The notes beneath the pieces were generated by a model. That model was not told where the DNA came from and did not search any database. It worked only from the letters and a program-made list of their open reading frames with translations. A DNA stretch of 64,000 nucleotides from Sphingomonas sp. TDK1 (lineage in GTDB: Bacteria > Pseudomonadota > Alphaproteobacteria > Sphingomonadales > Sphingomonadaceae). Positions within the stretch are counted from its first letter, which is position 1. The number at the start of each line of letters is the position of its first letter. Positions 30,482 through 40,200 of the stretch are shown here, piece by piece. Both the position numbers and the translations under genes were made by a program. The DNA is taken from the NCBI RefSeq assembly GCF_001650735.1, contig NZ_LXVY01000007.1, forward strand, positions 1 to 64,000, read 5' to 3'.

Positions 30482-32563
30482 ATGTTCGCATCTACATCAC
30501 GCGCGCGCCGTGCGCTTCTCGTCCTGCTTGCCGGCACGGCGGCCGAGCCGGCGCTGGCGCAGGAACGGATGCCGCACGACGATATCGTCGTCACGGCGCG
30601 CGCGGCCAATGCGAGCATCCTTGGCGCGGACGTTCCGCCCCTCGCCTATCCGCAATCGGTGCGTGTGCTCGATCGCGAGGTACTCGATGCCGTGAACCCC
30701 ACCCGCCTGGCCGACCTGTTCGACCTGGCCGGCGGCGTTTCCCGGCAGAATGACTTCGGCGGCCTGTGGGACAAAGTGGCGATCCGCGGATTTGCCGGCG
30801 ACGAGAATGCAGGGCCGGACATCCGGGTGAACCGCTTCAGCGGCAATTTCGGATTCAACGCGCCGGTGGATGCAGCGACGATCGAGCGGGTCGAAATTCT
30901 CAAGGGGGCCACGGCGGCGCTCTCCGGACTGGGCGAACCGGGCGGGGCGATCAACATCGTCACCAAGGCGCCGATCGATACGTTCCAGGGGGCTGCCGAT
31001 GTCAGCGTGGGTAGCTGGAACAGTTGGCGTGGCACCGCCGATGTGACCGGTCCGCTCGCGGCAGGGCTTTCCGCGCGGCTGATTGGCGTAGCCGAGGGGC
31101 ATGACAGCTTCCGCGACCATGTCGACGGATCGCGTCGGTTGATCGCACCCTCGCTCGCCTGGTCGCCGGGTGCTGGTCTGCGGCTGCTCTACCAGGCCGA
31201 ATATATGCGCAATACGAGTGTACTCGATCGCGGCGTGGCGGCGGTGGGCGGCAATGCGCGGGGGATGGACCGCGCCACCTTCCTCGGCGAACCCGTCGAC
31301 GGCCATGTGGTGCAGAACAGCTTCTGGCAGCAAGGCAGCCTGTTCGCCGATCTGGGCAAGGATCTGCGCCTGGAACTGGCCGCCAACCAGCGCGACGGAT
31401 CGCTGCGCGGTTTCGGCACCATGGTCGATTTCGGACCACGCGGGCTGCAGCCCGATGGTCGCACTGCCGGACGCGACCGGCGATACCACGACTTCGTCTG
31501 GAACGATCTGTCGCTCCGCGCCGAGCTCACCGCCAAGGCCGATCTGTTGGGAATGGCGCACGATCTGCGTATCGGCGTCGATCGAGTCCGTTACGGCATG
31601 GACTTCGTGCTGGACCGCGCCCGCGGGACGCCCACCCGGCCGCTGCTGCCGATCGACCTGTTCGATCCGGTCTATGCCCAGGGCCCGTTGCCGGTGCCAC
31701 CGCGTTTCGCCAGTCGCCACAGCTGGTATCGCAGCGAAAGCGTCTATGCGCAGGACCTTATCAGCGCGGGGCCGTTCACGCTGCTGCTGGGCGCGCGGTG
31801 GAACAGCTTCCGAGAGACGGTGGTCAATCGCCTGACCGCAGCCCGCCTGGAGACGGTCGACAAGGGCATCACTCCACGCGCGGCGCTCACCTGGAAGGCA
31901 GGCGATGCGCTGGCCTTCTACGCCAGTTGGGGCCAGTCGCTGCGGCTCAATCCGTCGGACGGCACCAGCACCTTCAACGCGGAGCGCAGCGAATCGGTCG
32001 AGGTTGGCGTGAAATGGGCGTTGTTCGGCCAGCGCCTCACCGGCCAGGCGGCGCTGTTCGACATGATCAAACGCAACGTGCTCAACCCCAATGCGATCGA
32101 TCCCTTCGAGAGGACCCAGATCGGCCGGCAGCGCTCACGCGGCGGCGAGATCGAGCTCAACTGGAAGATGGCACACGATATGCTCGTCACCGGCACCTAC
32201 ACGCATCTCCAGGCGCGGGTGCGCAATGACGTGAACTCGGCGCTGATCGGCACCGCGCTCAACAATGTGCCGGACGATATGGGCAGCCTGTTCGTAGAGA
32301 AGACGCTGGGCCGCGTGGCGCTGGGCGGCGGGGTGACGCATGTCGGGCGCCGTGCAGGCGATCCGTTTGGAACCAGCTATCGCCTGCCGGCCTACACCAT
32401 CGCCCGGGCGAACCTCAGCGTCGCGGTCACCCGGAGGCTGACCGTGCGCGCCGATGTCGATAACCTCTTCGACACCTATTATATCGCCAGTTCCTACGCC
32501 AATGTCTGGACGATGCCGGGTGCGCCGCGGAGCGTTCGGGTCACGGCGTCGACGCGGTTCTAG
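30482..32563 (+). CDS. TonB-dependent siderophore receptor
   Basis: Outer-membrane receptor (693 aa) that imports a ligand, probably a ferric siderophore, with TonB energy. The signal peptide ends near ALAQ, followed by a TonB-box-like DDIVVTA. The plug has LADLFDLAGGVSRQNDFGGL, VAIRGFAGDENAGPDIRVNR, then ERVEILKGATAALSGLGEPG and GAINIVTKAP, hallmarks of FhuA/FpvA-type receptors. A 22-strand barrel ends in the aromatic strand VRVTASTRF. It lies between the ctaD and ctaB blocks, on the opposite strand. ATG 30482 is chosen because the signal peptide begins there; upstream sequence in frame is not coding. Confidence 0.92.
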   Translation: MFASTSRARRALLVLLAGTAAEPALAQERMPHDDIVVTARAANASILGADVPPLAYPQSVRVLDREVLDAVNPTRLADLFDLAGGVSRQNDFGGLWDKVAIRGFAGDENAGPDIRVNRFSGNFGFNAPVDAATIERVEILKGATAALSGLGEPGGAINIVTKAPIDTFQGAADVSVGSWNSWRGTADVTGPLAAGLSARLIGVAEGHDSFRDHVDGSRRLIAPSLAWSPGAGLRLLYQAEYMRNTSVLDRGVAAVGGNARGMDRATFLGEPVDGHVVQNSFWQQGSLFADLGKDLRLELAANQRDGSLRGFGTMVDFGPRGLQPDGRTAGRDRRYHDFVWNDLSLRAELTAKADLLGMAHDLRIGVDRVRYGMDFVLDRARGTPTRPLLPIDLFDPVYAQGPLPVPPRFASRHSWYRSESVYAQDLISAGPFTLLLGARWNSFRETVVNRLTAARLETVDKGITPRAALTWKAGDALAFYASWGQSLRLNPSDGTSTFNAERSESVEVGVKWALFGQRLTGQAALFDMIKRNVLNPNAIDPFERTQIGRQRSRGGEIELNWKMAHDMLVTGTYTHLQARVRNDVNSALIGTALNNVPDDMGSLFVEKTLGRVALGGGVTHVGRRAGDPFGTSYRLPAYTIARANLSVAVTRRLTVRADVDNLFDTYYIASSYANVWTMPGAPRSVRVTASTRF

Positions 32564-32838
32564 ACTAGAGCGAGAAGGCATGATGTTGACCCAATCGTGA
32601 CGCCCTGCCGCCGCTCGTCGGCTAGGCGTGTCGCGCGGCGCGTGCCGGTGGCCCGTGCCAGTGGTGCGACGACATCCGGCGGATCCCGGGGCGTGGTCGC
32701 TCATCGTTCGCGGGGGCAAAACCGCGTTCCCTCCCCGTTTCTGGGTGCGAGGCCAAATCGGCTCCGTCACGATGGGGTAACACAGCGCCCTTCGCGCCAG
32801 CGCGTCCACCTGCATAGAAAGCGCGTCGACCGGCATGC
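32564..32838. other. Gene-free stretch between a TonB receptor and the ctaD terminator
   Basis: About 275 bases separate the receptor stop from the terminator of ctaD. I see no convincing gene; short open frames here have no usable start and no typical codon bias. There is no clear terminator for the receptor other than the shared bidirectional hairpin. Confidence 0.6.
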
Positions 32839-32872
32839 AAAAAGCCCCGGAGGTATCCCCCCGGGGCTTTTT
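32839..32872. terminator. Bidirectional terminator downstream of ctaD
   Basis: AAAAAGCCCCGG and CCGGGGCTTTTT form a 12-bp stem with a 10-nt loop, 18 nt after the ctaD stop on the minus strand. The flanking A and T runs let it work in both directions, so it can end ctaD and the convergent TonB receptor transcript. Confidence 0.92.
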
Positions 32873-32890
32873 CGTTCTGCCTGGATCGGA

Positions 32891-34549
32891 TCAGTCGATC
32901 TTCGGCAGCGTCTCGAACTGGTGGAAGGGCGGGGGGCTCGACAGCGTCCATTCGAGCGTGGTCGCCCCTTCGCCCCACGGGTTGGCTTCCGCCTTCCTGC
33001 CCGCGAGCAGCGAGTAGATGACGTTCACGAAGAATACCGCCATGCCGGCCGCCATGATCATGTAGCCGACCGTGGCGGTGTGGTTCCAATAGGCATATTG
33101 GTCCGTATAGTCGGGGATGCGGCGCGGCATGCCCTGCAGGCCCAGGAAGTGCATCGGAAAGAACAGCAGGTTTACGCCGACGAAGAACACCCAGAAGTGA
33201 ATCTGGCCAAGAAGTTCGCTGTACATCTTGCCGGTCATCTTCGGGAACCAATAGTAGAATCCCGCGAACAGGCTGAACACGGCGCCCAGCGACAGCACAT
33301 AGTGGAAGTGAGCGACGACGTAATAGGTGTCCTGCATATAGTCGTCGACGCCGCCATTGGCGAGGACCACGCCGGTCACGCCGCCGACGGTGAACATGAA
33401 GATGAAGCCGATCGCCCAGACCATCGGGGTCTTGAAGCTGATCGAGCCGCCCCACATCGTCGCGATCCACGAGAAGATCTTCACGCCGGTCGGCACCGCG
33501 ATCACCATGGTGGCGGCGGTGAAGTACATCTTCACCTGCACCGGCAAGCCGGTGGTGAACATGTGGTGCGCCCAGACGACGAAGCCGACCAGGCCGATCG
33601 CCACCATCGCATAGGCCATGCCGAGATAGCCGAACACCGGCTTGCGGCTGAACGTCGCGATGATGTGGCTGATGATGCCGAAGCCGGGCAGGATCATGAT
33701 GTATACTTCGGGGTGGCCGAAGAACCAGAACAGGTGCTGATAGAGCACCGGATCGCCGCCATATTGCGGGTCGTAAAAGGCGGTGCCGAAGTTGCGATCG
33801 GTGATCAGCATGGTGATCGCCGCGGCCAGTACCGGCAGTGCCAGCAGCAGCAGGAATGCGGTGACCAGCACCGACCAGGCGAATAGCGGCATCTTGTGCA
33901 GCGTCATGCCCGGCGCGCGCATGTTGAAGATCGTCGTGATGAAGTTGATCGCGCCGAGGATCGACGCCGCGCCCGCCAGGTGGAGCGAGAAGATCGCGAA
34001 ATCGACCGACGGCCCCGGCTCGCCATAGGTGGAGAGCGGCGCATAGACCGTCCAGCCCGTGCCCGCGCCCACCCCGACGAAGGGCGAGAGCATCAGCAGG
34101 ATGAAGCCCGCCACGGTCAGCCAGAAGGAGATGTTGTTCATTCGTGGGAAGGCCATGTCCGGCGCGCCGATCATGATGGGCACGAACCAGTTGCCGAACC
34201 CGCCGATCATTGCCGGCATCACCATGAAGAACACCATGATCAGCCCGTGCGCGGTGATCAGCACGTTCCAGAAGTGCATTGCCTCGTCGAACGTGCCTTC
34301 GCCGTGCAGCTTGGCGACCCACCAGGGCAGGTACTGGATGCCGGGCTGCATCAGCTCGGCGCGCATGATGCCCGAGATCGCGCCGCCGATGATGCCCGCG
34401 ATGATCGCGAAGATCAGGTAGAGCGTGCCGATGTCCTTGTGGTTGGTCGACATGAACCAACGGGCGAAGAAGCTGGGCTTGTGATCGGCGTCATGGTCGC
34501 CATGCGCATGGTCGTGCGCGGCGGAGTAGGGGAGCGCGGTATCAGTCAT
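32891..34549 (-). CDS. ctaD: Cytochrome c oxidase subunit I
   Basis: Catalytic subunit (552 aa) with heme a, heme a3 and CuB. Twelve membrane helices; ligand motifs include the heme a His in [18 protein letters not shown], the CuB His and cross-linked Tyr in [17 protein letters not shown], the paired His in [13 protein letters not shown], and [12 protein letters not shown] near helix [21 protein letters not shown] and [11 protein letters not shown] are family signatures. It starts 3 nt after the ctaC stop. Confidence 0.98.
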   Translation of the reverse strand: MTDTALPYSAAHDHAHGDHDADHKPSFFARWFMSTNHKDIGTLYLIFAIIAGIIGGAISGIMRAELMQPGIQYLPWWVAKLHGEGTFDEAMHFWNVLITAHGLIMVFFMVMPAMIGGFGNWFVPIMIGAPDMAFPRMNNISFWLTVAGFILLMLSPFVGVGAGTGWTVYAPLSTYGEPGPSVDFAIFSLHLAGAASILGAINFITTIFNMRAPGMTLHKMPLFAWSVLVTAFLLLLALPVLAAAITMLITDRNFGTAFYDPQYGGDPVLYQHLFWFFGHPEVYIMILPGFGIISHIIATFSRKPVFGYLGMAYAMVAIGLVGFVVWAHHMFTTGLPVQVKMYFTAATMVIAVPTGVKIFSWIATMWGGSISFKTPMVWAIGFIFMFTVGGVTGVVLANGGVDDYMQDTYYVVAHFHYVLSLGAVFSLFAGFYYWFPKMTGKMYSELLGQIHFWVFFVGVNLLFFPMHFLGLQGMPRRIPDYTDQYAYWNHTATVGYMIMAAGMAVFFVNVIYSLLAGRKAEANPWGEGATTLEWTLSSPPPFHQFETLPKID

Positions 34550-34552
34550 GGC

Positions 34553-35662
34553 TCAGTTGCCCGTGTTGCCGGCGCCGGCGGGATTCGCGGTCGCAGGCTG
34601 GTTGGACGGTGCCGCGGTAGCGGTTGCATTGACGGTGGGTTCGGGATCCGTCGTGCCGTTGGCGGTGGCGTCGGTCGCGTCGTTGCCCATCGCGGTGGTG
34701 CTCGCCGGCTCGGCCTTGGCGCCCGGCATCGTGCCGCCCTTGGAGGCGACCCATTGCGCGAACTTGGCCGGGCTCACCGCCTCGACCGCGATCGGCATAT
34801 AGGCGTGGCGCGCGCCGCACAGTTCCGAGCACTGGCCGAAATAGACGCCTTCCTTCTGGATGATGAAGCTCGTCTCGTTCAAGCGCCCGGGGATCGCGTC
34901 CAGCTTGATCCAGAAAGCAGGCATCGCCCAGCTGTGGATCACGTCGGTCGCGGTCGTCACCAGCCGGATCGGCACGCCGACCGGCAGCACCACGCGCTGG
35001 TCGGTAGCGAGCAGGCGGGGGCCGTCGGCATCGGTGCGATAGCGCTGGCCCTTGCCGACCTGCCCTTCTTCCTTGAGCATGTTGGCGGTCAGCTGGATGT
35101 TGCCGTTGTCCGGATATTCGTAGGACCAGAACCACTGGTTGCCGATCGCCTTCAGCGTCACCGCGCCCTTGGGCGCTGGCTTGAACTGCGCCGCGAGCAG
35201 CTTGATCGAGGGAATGGCGATCGCCACCAGGATCAGCACCGGTGCGAGTGTCCACAGGATCTCGATCGCGGTGTTGTGGCTGGTCCGCGACGGCGTCGGG
35301 TTGGCCGCACGGCGATAGCGGATAATCACCCAGACCAGCAGCAGCAGCACGAAGATCGAGATGATCGTGATCAGCGGCAGCAGGATCACGTTGTGGAACC
35401 AGTGCGCTTCCTGGCCGGTCGGGGTCACCTGCTGCTGAAGATAGAAGGCCTTGTCGACCGGCTCACCGACGCCGGGTACCGCCGTGTGCAGCGGCTTGCC
35501 GGCGGCATCGAGCGTCGGATCGGCGACCTTGGCGGCCGGTGCTGCGGGGGCGGCTGCAGCCGTAGACGGGGCAGGGGGCGGGGCGGCGGGTTGCGCCGAT
35601 CCCGGTGAAGCGAAGGCCAGACCAGCGGCCAGCAAGATCGACGGTACCAAGAAACTGCGCAT
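34553..35662 (-). CDS. ctaC: Cytochrome c oxidase subunit II
   Basis: Subunit (369 aa) with the CuA centre that accepts electrons from cytochrome c. A signal peptide is followed by two membrane helices (LLPLITIISIFVLLLLVWVI and LAPVLILVAIAIPSIKLLAA) and a periplasmic cupredoxin domain with SWAMPAFWIKLDAIPGR and the CuA motif FGQCSELCGARHAYMPI. The C-terminal 45 residues form an Ala/Thr/Asn-rich tail beyond the usual end. It heads the ctaC-ctaD operon and is divergent from pyrE. Confidence 0.96.
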   Translation of the reverse strand: MRSFLVPSILLAAGLAFASPGSAQPAAPPPAPSTAAAAPAAPAAKVADPTLDAAGKPLHTAVPGVGEPVDKAFYLQQQVTPTGQEAHWFHNVILLPLITIISIFVLLLLVWVIIRYRRAANPTPSRTSHNTAIEILWTLAPVLILVAIAIPSIKLLAAQFKPAPKGAVTLKAIGNQWFWSYEYPDNGNIQLTANMLKEEGQVGKGQRYRTDADGPRLLATDQRVVLPVGVPIRLVTTATDVIHSWAMPAFWIKLDAIPGRLNETSFIIQKEGVYFGQCSELCGARHAYMPIAVEAVSPAKFAQWVASKGGTMPGAKAEPASTTAMGNDATDATANGTTDPEPTVNATATAAPSNQPATANPAGAGNTGN

Positions 35663-35832
35663 AAGGTGTTGTCACCCCTCTCCAGGAACGCACAACCGGG
35701 GCATCCTAGCGGCCCTTTGAACCAAAGGTATAGCTGGGAAAAGGCCATGCTCAACCTTTTTCGCGTGCGGTTGCGATGACAGCGCCCGCCACTTAAAGGA
35801 TCGTTCCACCGTTGACTTCAGGAGCCCAGACA

Positions 35833-36417
35833 TTGACCGGAGACGCCATCCTCGACGAATTTCGCGACGCAGGCGCGTTGCTTGAGGGGCATTTTATCCT
35901 GTCTTCGGGTTTGCGCTCTCCCGTATTTCTCCAGAAGATGCGTATTTTCGAAGATCCGGTCCGCACGGAGCGGGTGTGCGGCGCGCTGGGCAAGCTGATT
36001 CGCGAGACCTTCGGCGAGGTCGACATCGTCGTCTCTCCCGCGATCGGCGGCATCATCCCCGGCTATGAGACGGCGCGTGCGCTCGGCTGCAAGGCGGTGT
36101 TCGTCGAGCGCGAGGACGGCGAGTTCCAGCTGCGCCGGAGCTTCGAGATTCCCGAAGGCGCGCGCGTCGTGATGGTGGAGGACATCGTTACCACCGGGCT
36201 CTCGTCGCGCGAGTGCATCGCGGCGATCCGCAAGCATCCCGGCACACTCGTCGGCGCCGCCTGCCTCGTAGATCGCTCGAACGGTAAGGCCGATGTCGGC
36301 GTGCCGCTGATCGCGCTGACCAAGCTCGACGTGCCGGCCTATCCGGCGGACCAGCTCCCGCCCGAGCTGGCGGCGATCCCGGCGATCAAGCCCGGGAGCC
36401 GGGCGATCACCGCATGA
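35833..36417 (+). CDS. pyrE: Orotate phosphoribosyltransferase
   Basis: Makes orotidine monophosphate from orotate and PRPP (about 194 aa). It has the type I PRTase fold with the PRPP motif [38 protein letters not shown], and [18 protein letters not shown] at the N-terminus. I chose TTG 35833 because AGGAG at 35820-35824 is 8 nt upstream; TTG 35812 is less well placed. Its stop overlaps pdxJ (ATGA), giving an operon pyrE-pdxJ-acpS-lepB. Confidence 0.95.
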   Translation: MTGDAILDEFRDAGALLEGHFILSSGLRSPVFLQKMRIFEDPVRTERVCGALGKLIRETFGEVDIVVSPAIGGIIPGYETARALGCKAVFVEREDGEFQLRRSFEIPEGARVVMVEDIVTTGLSSRECIAAIRKHPGTLVGAACLVDRSNGKADVGVPLIALTKLDVPAYPADQLPPELAAIPAIKPGSRAITA

Positions 36418-37142
36418 CCGGCAAGCTGCGCCTCGGGGTCAATATCGACCATGTCGCCACCGTTCGGAACGCACGCGGCAGCGGCTATCCGGACCCTGTG
36501 CGCGCAGCGCTGCTTGCCGCGGAAGCAGGGGCGGACGGCATCACCGCGCATTTGCGCGAAGATCGCCGGCACATCACCGATGCCGATATCGCCCGGCTCT
36601 CGACCGAACTGACCGTTCCGCTCAACCTGGAAATGGCGGCGACGGAGGAGATGCTGGCGATCGCGCTGAGGCATCGCCCGCACGCCGTGTGCATCGTGCC
36701 GGAAAAGCGCGAGGAGCGTACAACCGAGGGGGGCCTCGACGCGGCGGGCATGTTCGATCTGCTGTCGCCGATGGTCGCCCGGCTGCGGGACAATGGCAGC
36801 CGCGTATCGTTGTTCATCGAGCCCGAAGCGCGTCAGATCGACGCGGCGATCCGCCTCGGCGCCCCGGTCGTCGAGCTGCACACCGGTCGCTATGCCGAGC
36901 TTTCCGGCGAGGCGCTCGCGGTGGAGCTGAAGCGTCTCTCCGATGCAGCGGCGCTCGCCGCGCGCAACGGCATCGAGCCGCATGCCGGCCACGGCCTCAC
37001 CTTCGACAATGTGGTGCCGATCGCTGCGATTCCGCAGGTGATGGAACTCAATATTGGTCATTTCCTGATCGGCGAGGCGATCTTCGACGGGCTCGCGCCG
37101 GTCGTGCAGCGCATGCGCGCCCTGATGGATTCGGCGCGGTGA
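36414..37142 (+). CDS. pdxJ: Pyridoxine 5'-phosphate synthase
   Basis: Condenses 1-deoxyxylulose 5-phosphate with 3-amino-2-oxopropyl phosphate to make vitamin B6 (242 aa). A TIM barrel with [16 protein letters not shown] at the N-terminus, [44 protein letters not shown] and [10 protein letters not shown] with the catalytic His near the end. Normal length. It overlaps pyrE and is 4 nt from acpS. Confidence 0.97.
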   Translation: MTGKLRLGVNIDHVATVRNARGSGYPDPVRAALLAAEAGADGITAHLREDRRHITDADIARLSTELTVPLNLEMAATEEMLAIALRHRPHAVCIVPEKREERTTEGGLDAAGMFDLLSPMVARLRDNGSRVSLFIEPEARQIDAAIRLGAPVVELHTGRYAELSGEALAVELKRLSDAAALAARNGIEPHAGHGLTFDNVVPIAAIPQVMELNIGHFLIGEAIFDGLAPVVQRMRALMDSAR

Positions 37143-37146
37143 GGGC

Positions 37147-37560
37147 ATGATCCTCGGCCTGGGCTCAGACCTCTGCAATATCGAGCGGATCCGGAACTCG
37201 CTCGATCGCTATGGTCAGCGGTTCGAGCAGCGCGTGTTCACCGCGGTAGAACTGGCCAAGGCCGCCAAGCGCCCGCACAATTACGCCCCCACGCTTGCCA
37301 AGCGCTTTGCGGCCAAGGAAGCCTTTTCCAAGGCGGTCGGAACCGGGTTCAGCCGAGGCGTGTTCATGAAGGATATCGGCGTGGTTAATGCACCGTCTGG
37401 CGCACCTACGCTCGCGCTGACCGGCGGGGCCAAGGCGAGACTTGACGCCATGACTCCACCGGGACACGTGGCCAAGGTGCATCTGACGCTTACGGACGAT
37501 CATCCTTGGGCGTTCGCGATGGTGATGATCGAGGCCTTGCCGGCGGAAAAGGATATGTGA
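37147..37560 (+). CDS. acpS: Holo-[acyl-carrier-protein] synthase
   Basis: Transfers phosphopantetheine from CoA to acyl carrier protein (137 aa). Mg-binding Asp in [18 protein letters not shown] and the Glu of [17 protein letters not shown] are present, with [19 protein letters not shown] at the C-terminus. The pdxJ-acpS-lepB order is common in proteobacteria. The stop shares a base with the lepB start (TGATG). Confidence 0.96.
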   Translation: MILGLGSDLCNIERIRNSLDRYGQRFEQRVFTAVELAKAAKRPHNYAPTLAKRFAAKEAFSKAVGTGFSRGVFMKDIGVVNAPSGAPTLALTGGAKARLDAMTPPGHVAKVHLTLTDDHPWAFAMVMIEALPAEKDM

Positions 37561-38450
37561 TGGGGGTGGACGAACTGGTGTTGCGCAGCAAGCGAAGCGA
37601 GCGACGCCAAAGCGCCACCCGGCAGGGCACAGACTGGTGGGCGGAACTGCGCGGCATCGTCTGGCTGGTGCTAGGGGTGCTCGCCTTTCACAGCCTGATC
37701 GCCAAACCTTTTTACATCCCGTCGGAGTCGATGCTGCCCACGCTGCGGGTCGGCGACCAGCTGATCGTCAGCAAATATCCTTACGGCTACTCCTTTGTCA
37801 CGCCCACCTTCCACCTGCTGCCGCCCATCCCGGGGCGGATCTTCGGCAGGCTGCCGGAGCGTGGCGACATCGTCATCGTGACCCCGCCGCAGCACAGCAC
37901 CGATTATATCAAGCGCGTGATCGGCCTGCCGGGCGACACCATCGCCGTGCGAGACGGCGTCGTCTGGCTGAACGGCAAGCCGGTCCCGCGCGAGTCACTC
38001 GGCGAGCGCCTGGTGCCGATCGACGGCAACACCCGCTGCGATCCCGATCCCGAACGCGGCGGGTCGATCTTCTACGAGGGTCGCCGCGTGGTCCATCAGG
38101 GCAAGGCCTATTGCAGTCTGACGCTGTTCCGCGAAACGCTGCCGAACGGCGCCAGCTACGATGTCGCGGATCTGGGCGATTCCCCCGGCGACAATTATCC
38201 GCCGACGGTCGTGCCGAAAAACCATGTCTTCCTGATGGGCGACAATCGCGACAACAGCGCCGACAGCCGCTTCAGCCTCGAGCAGAATGGCCTGGGCGGC
38301 CCAGTGCCATGGGAAAACATCGGCGGCAGGGCCGAATTCATCACTTTTTCGCGGGACGGCTCGTCCACATGGAACCCGCTGACATGGTTCACGGGTTTCC
38401 GTGGCGACCGGTTCGGCATTTCGCTGCACCCTACCCACGAGGAAAAATGA
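37560..38450 (+). CDS. lepB: Signal peptidase I
   Basis: Membrane serine protease (296 aa) that cleaves signal peptides in the periplasm. One N-terminal membrane helix (IVWLVLGVLAFHSLIAKPFY) is followed by the catalytic Ser S57 in IPSESMLPTL and the general-base Lys K118 in DYIKRVIGLPGDTI. Box E FLMGDNRDNSADSRF is conserved. It overlaps the next gene by ATGA. Confidence 0.97.
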   Translation: MGVDELVLRSKRSERRQSATRQGTDWWAELRGIVWLVLGVLAFHSLIAKPFYIPSESMLPTLRVGDQLIVSKYPYGYSFVTPTFHLLPPIPGRIFGRLPERGDIVIVTPPQHSTDYIKRVIGLPGDTIAVRDGVVWLNGKPVPRESLGERLVPIDGNTRCDPDPERGGSIFYEGRRVVHQGKAYCSLTLFRETLPNGASYDVADLGDSPGDNYPPTVVPKNHVFLMGDNRDNSADSRFSLEQNGLGGPVPWENIGGRAEFITFSRDGSSTWNPLTWFTGFRGDRFGISLHPTHEEK

Positions 38451-39547
38451 GCAACGATCCGCTGGAGTCCGCGCACGTCCGCGTCGTGCGCGAACCGGGC
38501 CCGAACGAATTTCGCGACCCCGCCACCCGCGCCGAATTCAAAAAGGCCGCCGTCTGGCTGGGCATGGCGGTGGGCATCGCGCTGGTCGTGCTGCTGATCC
38601 AGCCGCTGCTGATCATCTTTGCCGGCCTCGTCTTCGCTTCTATGCTGGACGGCGGAGCCCGGCTGATCGGCAAGGTGCTGCCGATTCCGCGCGGCTTGCG
38701 TATCGGCCTGGTGCTGATCCTAGTATTCGCGTTCTTCGGCCTCGTCTTCTACCGCACCGGCATGCAGATCGCCGACCAGGCGGAGCAGCTGCGCACTACG
38801 CTGGAGGCACAGGCCAACCGCGTCGCGCGCTGGGCGTCCGACATGGGGCTGATGCCCGGCCGATCCGATATCAACGGCATGCTGCGCGAGGCGCTGGGCT
38901 CGGTGGGCAAGCTCACCAGCGCGGTGGGGACTGCAATCGGCGCGGTGACCAGCATGGTCATGATCCTGATCCTTGGCCTGTTCATTGCGCTAGAGCCGCG
39001 TATCTACGAGCGCGGGCTGCAATGGATGGTGCCGCTCGACCAGCGCCATGCCTTTGCTCACATGCTCGGCGGCATGGCGACGACGATGCGCCGGCTGCTT
39101 GCCGGCCGCCTGCTCGGCATGCTGTTCGAAGGCGTGCTCACCTGGATCTTTCTCAGCATCGCCGGCGTGCCGATGGCGCTGTTGCTCGGCATCATCACGG
39201 GCGTGCTGGCCTTCATCCCCAATGTCGGCGCCATCATCTCGGGCGTGCTGATGGCGGCGGTGGGCTTCAGCGCGGGCCAGGAAACCGGCATCTGGGCCAT
39301 CGTCATCTATTTCGCCGTGCAGAATTTCGACGGCTATGTCGTGATCCCGATGGTCGCCAAGCGCACCGTCGACCTGCCGCCGGCGCTGACGCTGTCGTCG
39401 CAGATCCTATCCGGCACGTTGTTCGGGGTGCTCGGGCTGGCGCTCGCCGATCCGATGGTGGCGATGATCAAGGTGGCGTTGGAGAGCAACGCGCGCCAGA
39501 ACGGCAAGAAGCCCAAGAGCGACGACGACGACAGCGAAAAGTCGTAG
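38447..39547 (+). CDS. AI-2E family (PerM-type) membrane transporter
   Basis: Polytopic membrane protein (366 aa) of the AI-2 exporter / PerM superfamily, with about eight membrane helices. Typical pieces are AGLVFASMLDGGARLIGKVL, SMVMILILGLFIALEPRIYE, GVPMALLLGIITGVLAFIPN and VGAIISGVL, and DGYVVIPMVAKRTVDLPPA. The C-terminal tail is acidic (KSDDDDSEKS). The substrate cannot be predicted; members differ widely. It overlaps lepB and precedes maiA by 11 nt. Confidence 0.9.
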   Translation: MSNDPLESAHVRVVREPGPNEFRDPATRAEFKKAAVWLGMAVGIALVVLLIQPLLIIFAGLVFASMLDGGARLIGKVLPIPRGLRIGLVLILVFAFFGLVFYRTGMQIADQAEQLRTTLEAQANRVARWASDMGLMPGRSDINGMLREALGSVGKLTSAVGTAIGAVTSMVMILILGLFIALEPRIYERGLQWMVPLDQRHAFAHMLGGMATTMRRLLAGRLLGMLFEGVLTWIFLSIAGVPMALLLGIITGVLAFIPNVGAIISGVLMAAVGFSAGQETGIWAIVIYFAVQNFDGYVVIPMVAKRTVDLPPALTLSSQILSGTLFGVLGLALADPMVAMIKVALESNARQNGKKPKSDDDDSEKS

Positions 39548-39558
39548 GGGGCAAGCCC

Positions 39559-40200
39559 ATGCTGGTGCTGCACGATTATTTCCGCTCCTCGGCGGGGTAC
39601 CGGGTGCGAATCGCGCTCAACCTGAAGGGCGTGGACTATGTGCGGCATGAGATTCCTTTGCTGGAGAACGCGCAGCGCAGCCCCGAGCACCTTGCTCGTA
39701 ATCCCCAGGGACTTGTGCCGGCGCTGGAAGCCGATGGGCGCATCGTCACCCAGAGCCTGGCAATTCTGGACTGGCTCGATGCGCGCTATCCCGCACCGCG
39801 GTTGATCCCTGTCGATCCGGATTCGCGGGCGGATGCGCTGGCACGCGCGATGGTGATCGGGATGGACGTACACCCGATCAACAATCTGCGGGTGATGCGC
39901 CATCTGGAGCACGCGGTCGGCGCCGATGTCGCGACGCGCTCCGCCTGGACGGCGCACTGGATGACCGAGGGTTTTTCGGCGTTGGAGGCGATGGTGCGCA
40001 ATGCGGGCGGCGAGGGCCCCTTCCTCGGGGGTGTCGCACCCGACATCTCGGACTGTTTCCTGGTCCCGCAACTGTTCAACGCCCGCCGTTTTGCCGTGCC
40101 GCTGGACGCCTATCCGCTGCTGCTGCGCGCCGAGGCGGCTGCCGTCTCCCATCCGGCCTTTGTCGCCGCCCATCCGGATACCGTCGCACCACATGCTTGA
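39559..40200 (+). CDS. maiA: Maleylacetoacetate isomerase / zeta-class glutathione S-transferase
   Basis: A 213-aa GST-fold protein. The N-terminal thioredoxin-like domain has HDYFRSSAGYRVRIALNLKG, where SSAxYRVRIAL with the active Ser is diagnostic of zeta GSTs, then NPQGLVPALEADGRIVTQSL with the glutathione-site QS. The C-terminal helical domain includes VHPINNLRVMRHL and PDISDCFLVPQLFNARRF. In tyrosine breakdown it isomerises maleylacetoacetate, but no other genes of that pathway are here. It overlaps the next receptor gene by 8 nt. Confidence 0.92.
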   Translation: MLVLHDYFRSSAGYRVRIALNLKGVDYVRHEIPLLENAQRSPEHLARNPQGLVPALEADGRIVTQSLAILDWLDARYPAPRLIPVDPDSRADALARAMVIGMDVHPINNLRVMRHLEHAVGADVATRSAWTAHWMTEGFSALEAMVRNAGGEGPFLGGVAPDISDCFLVPQLFNARRFAVPLDAYPLLLRAEAAAVSHPAFVAAHPDTVAPHA

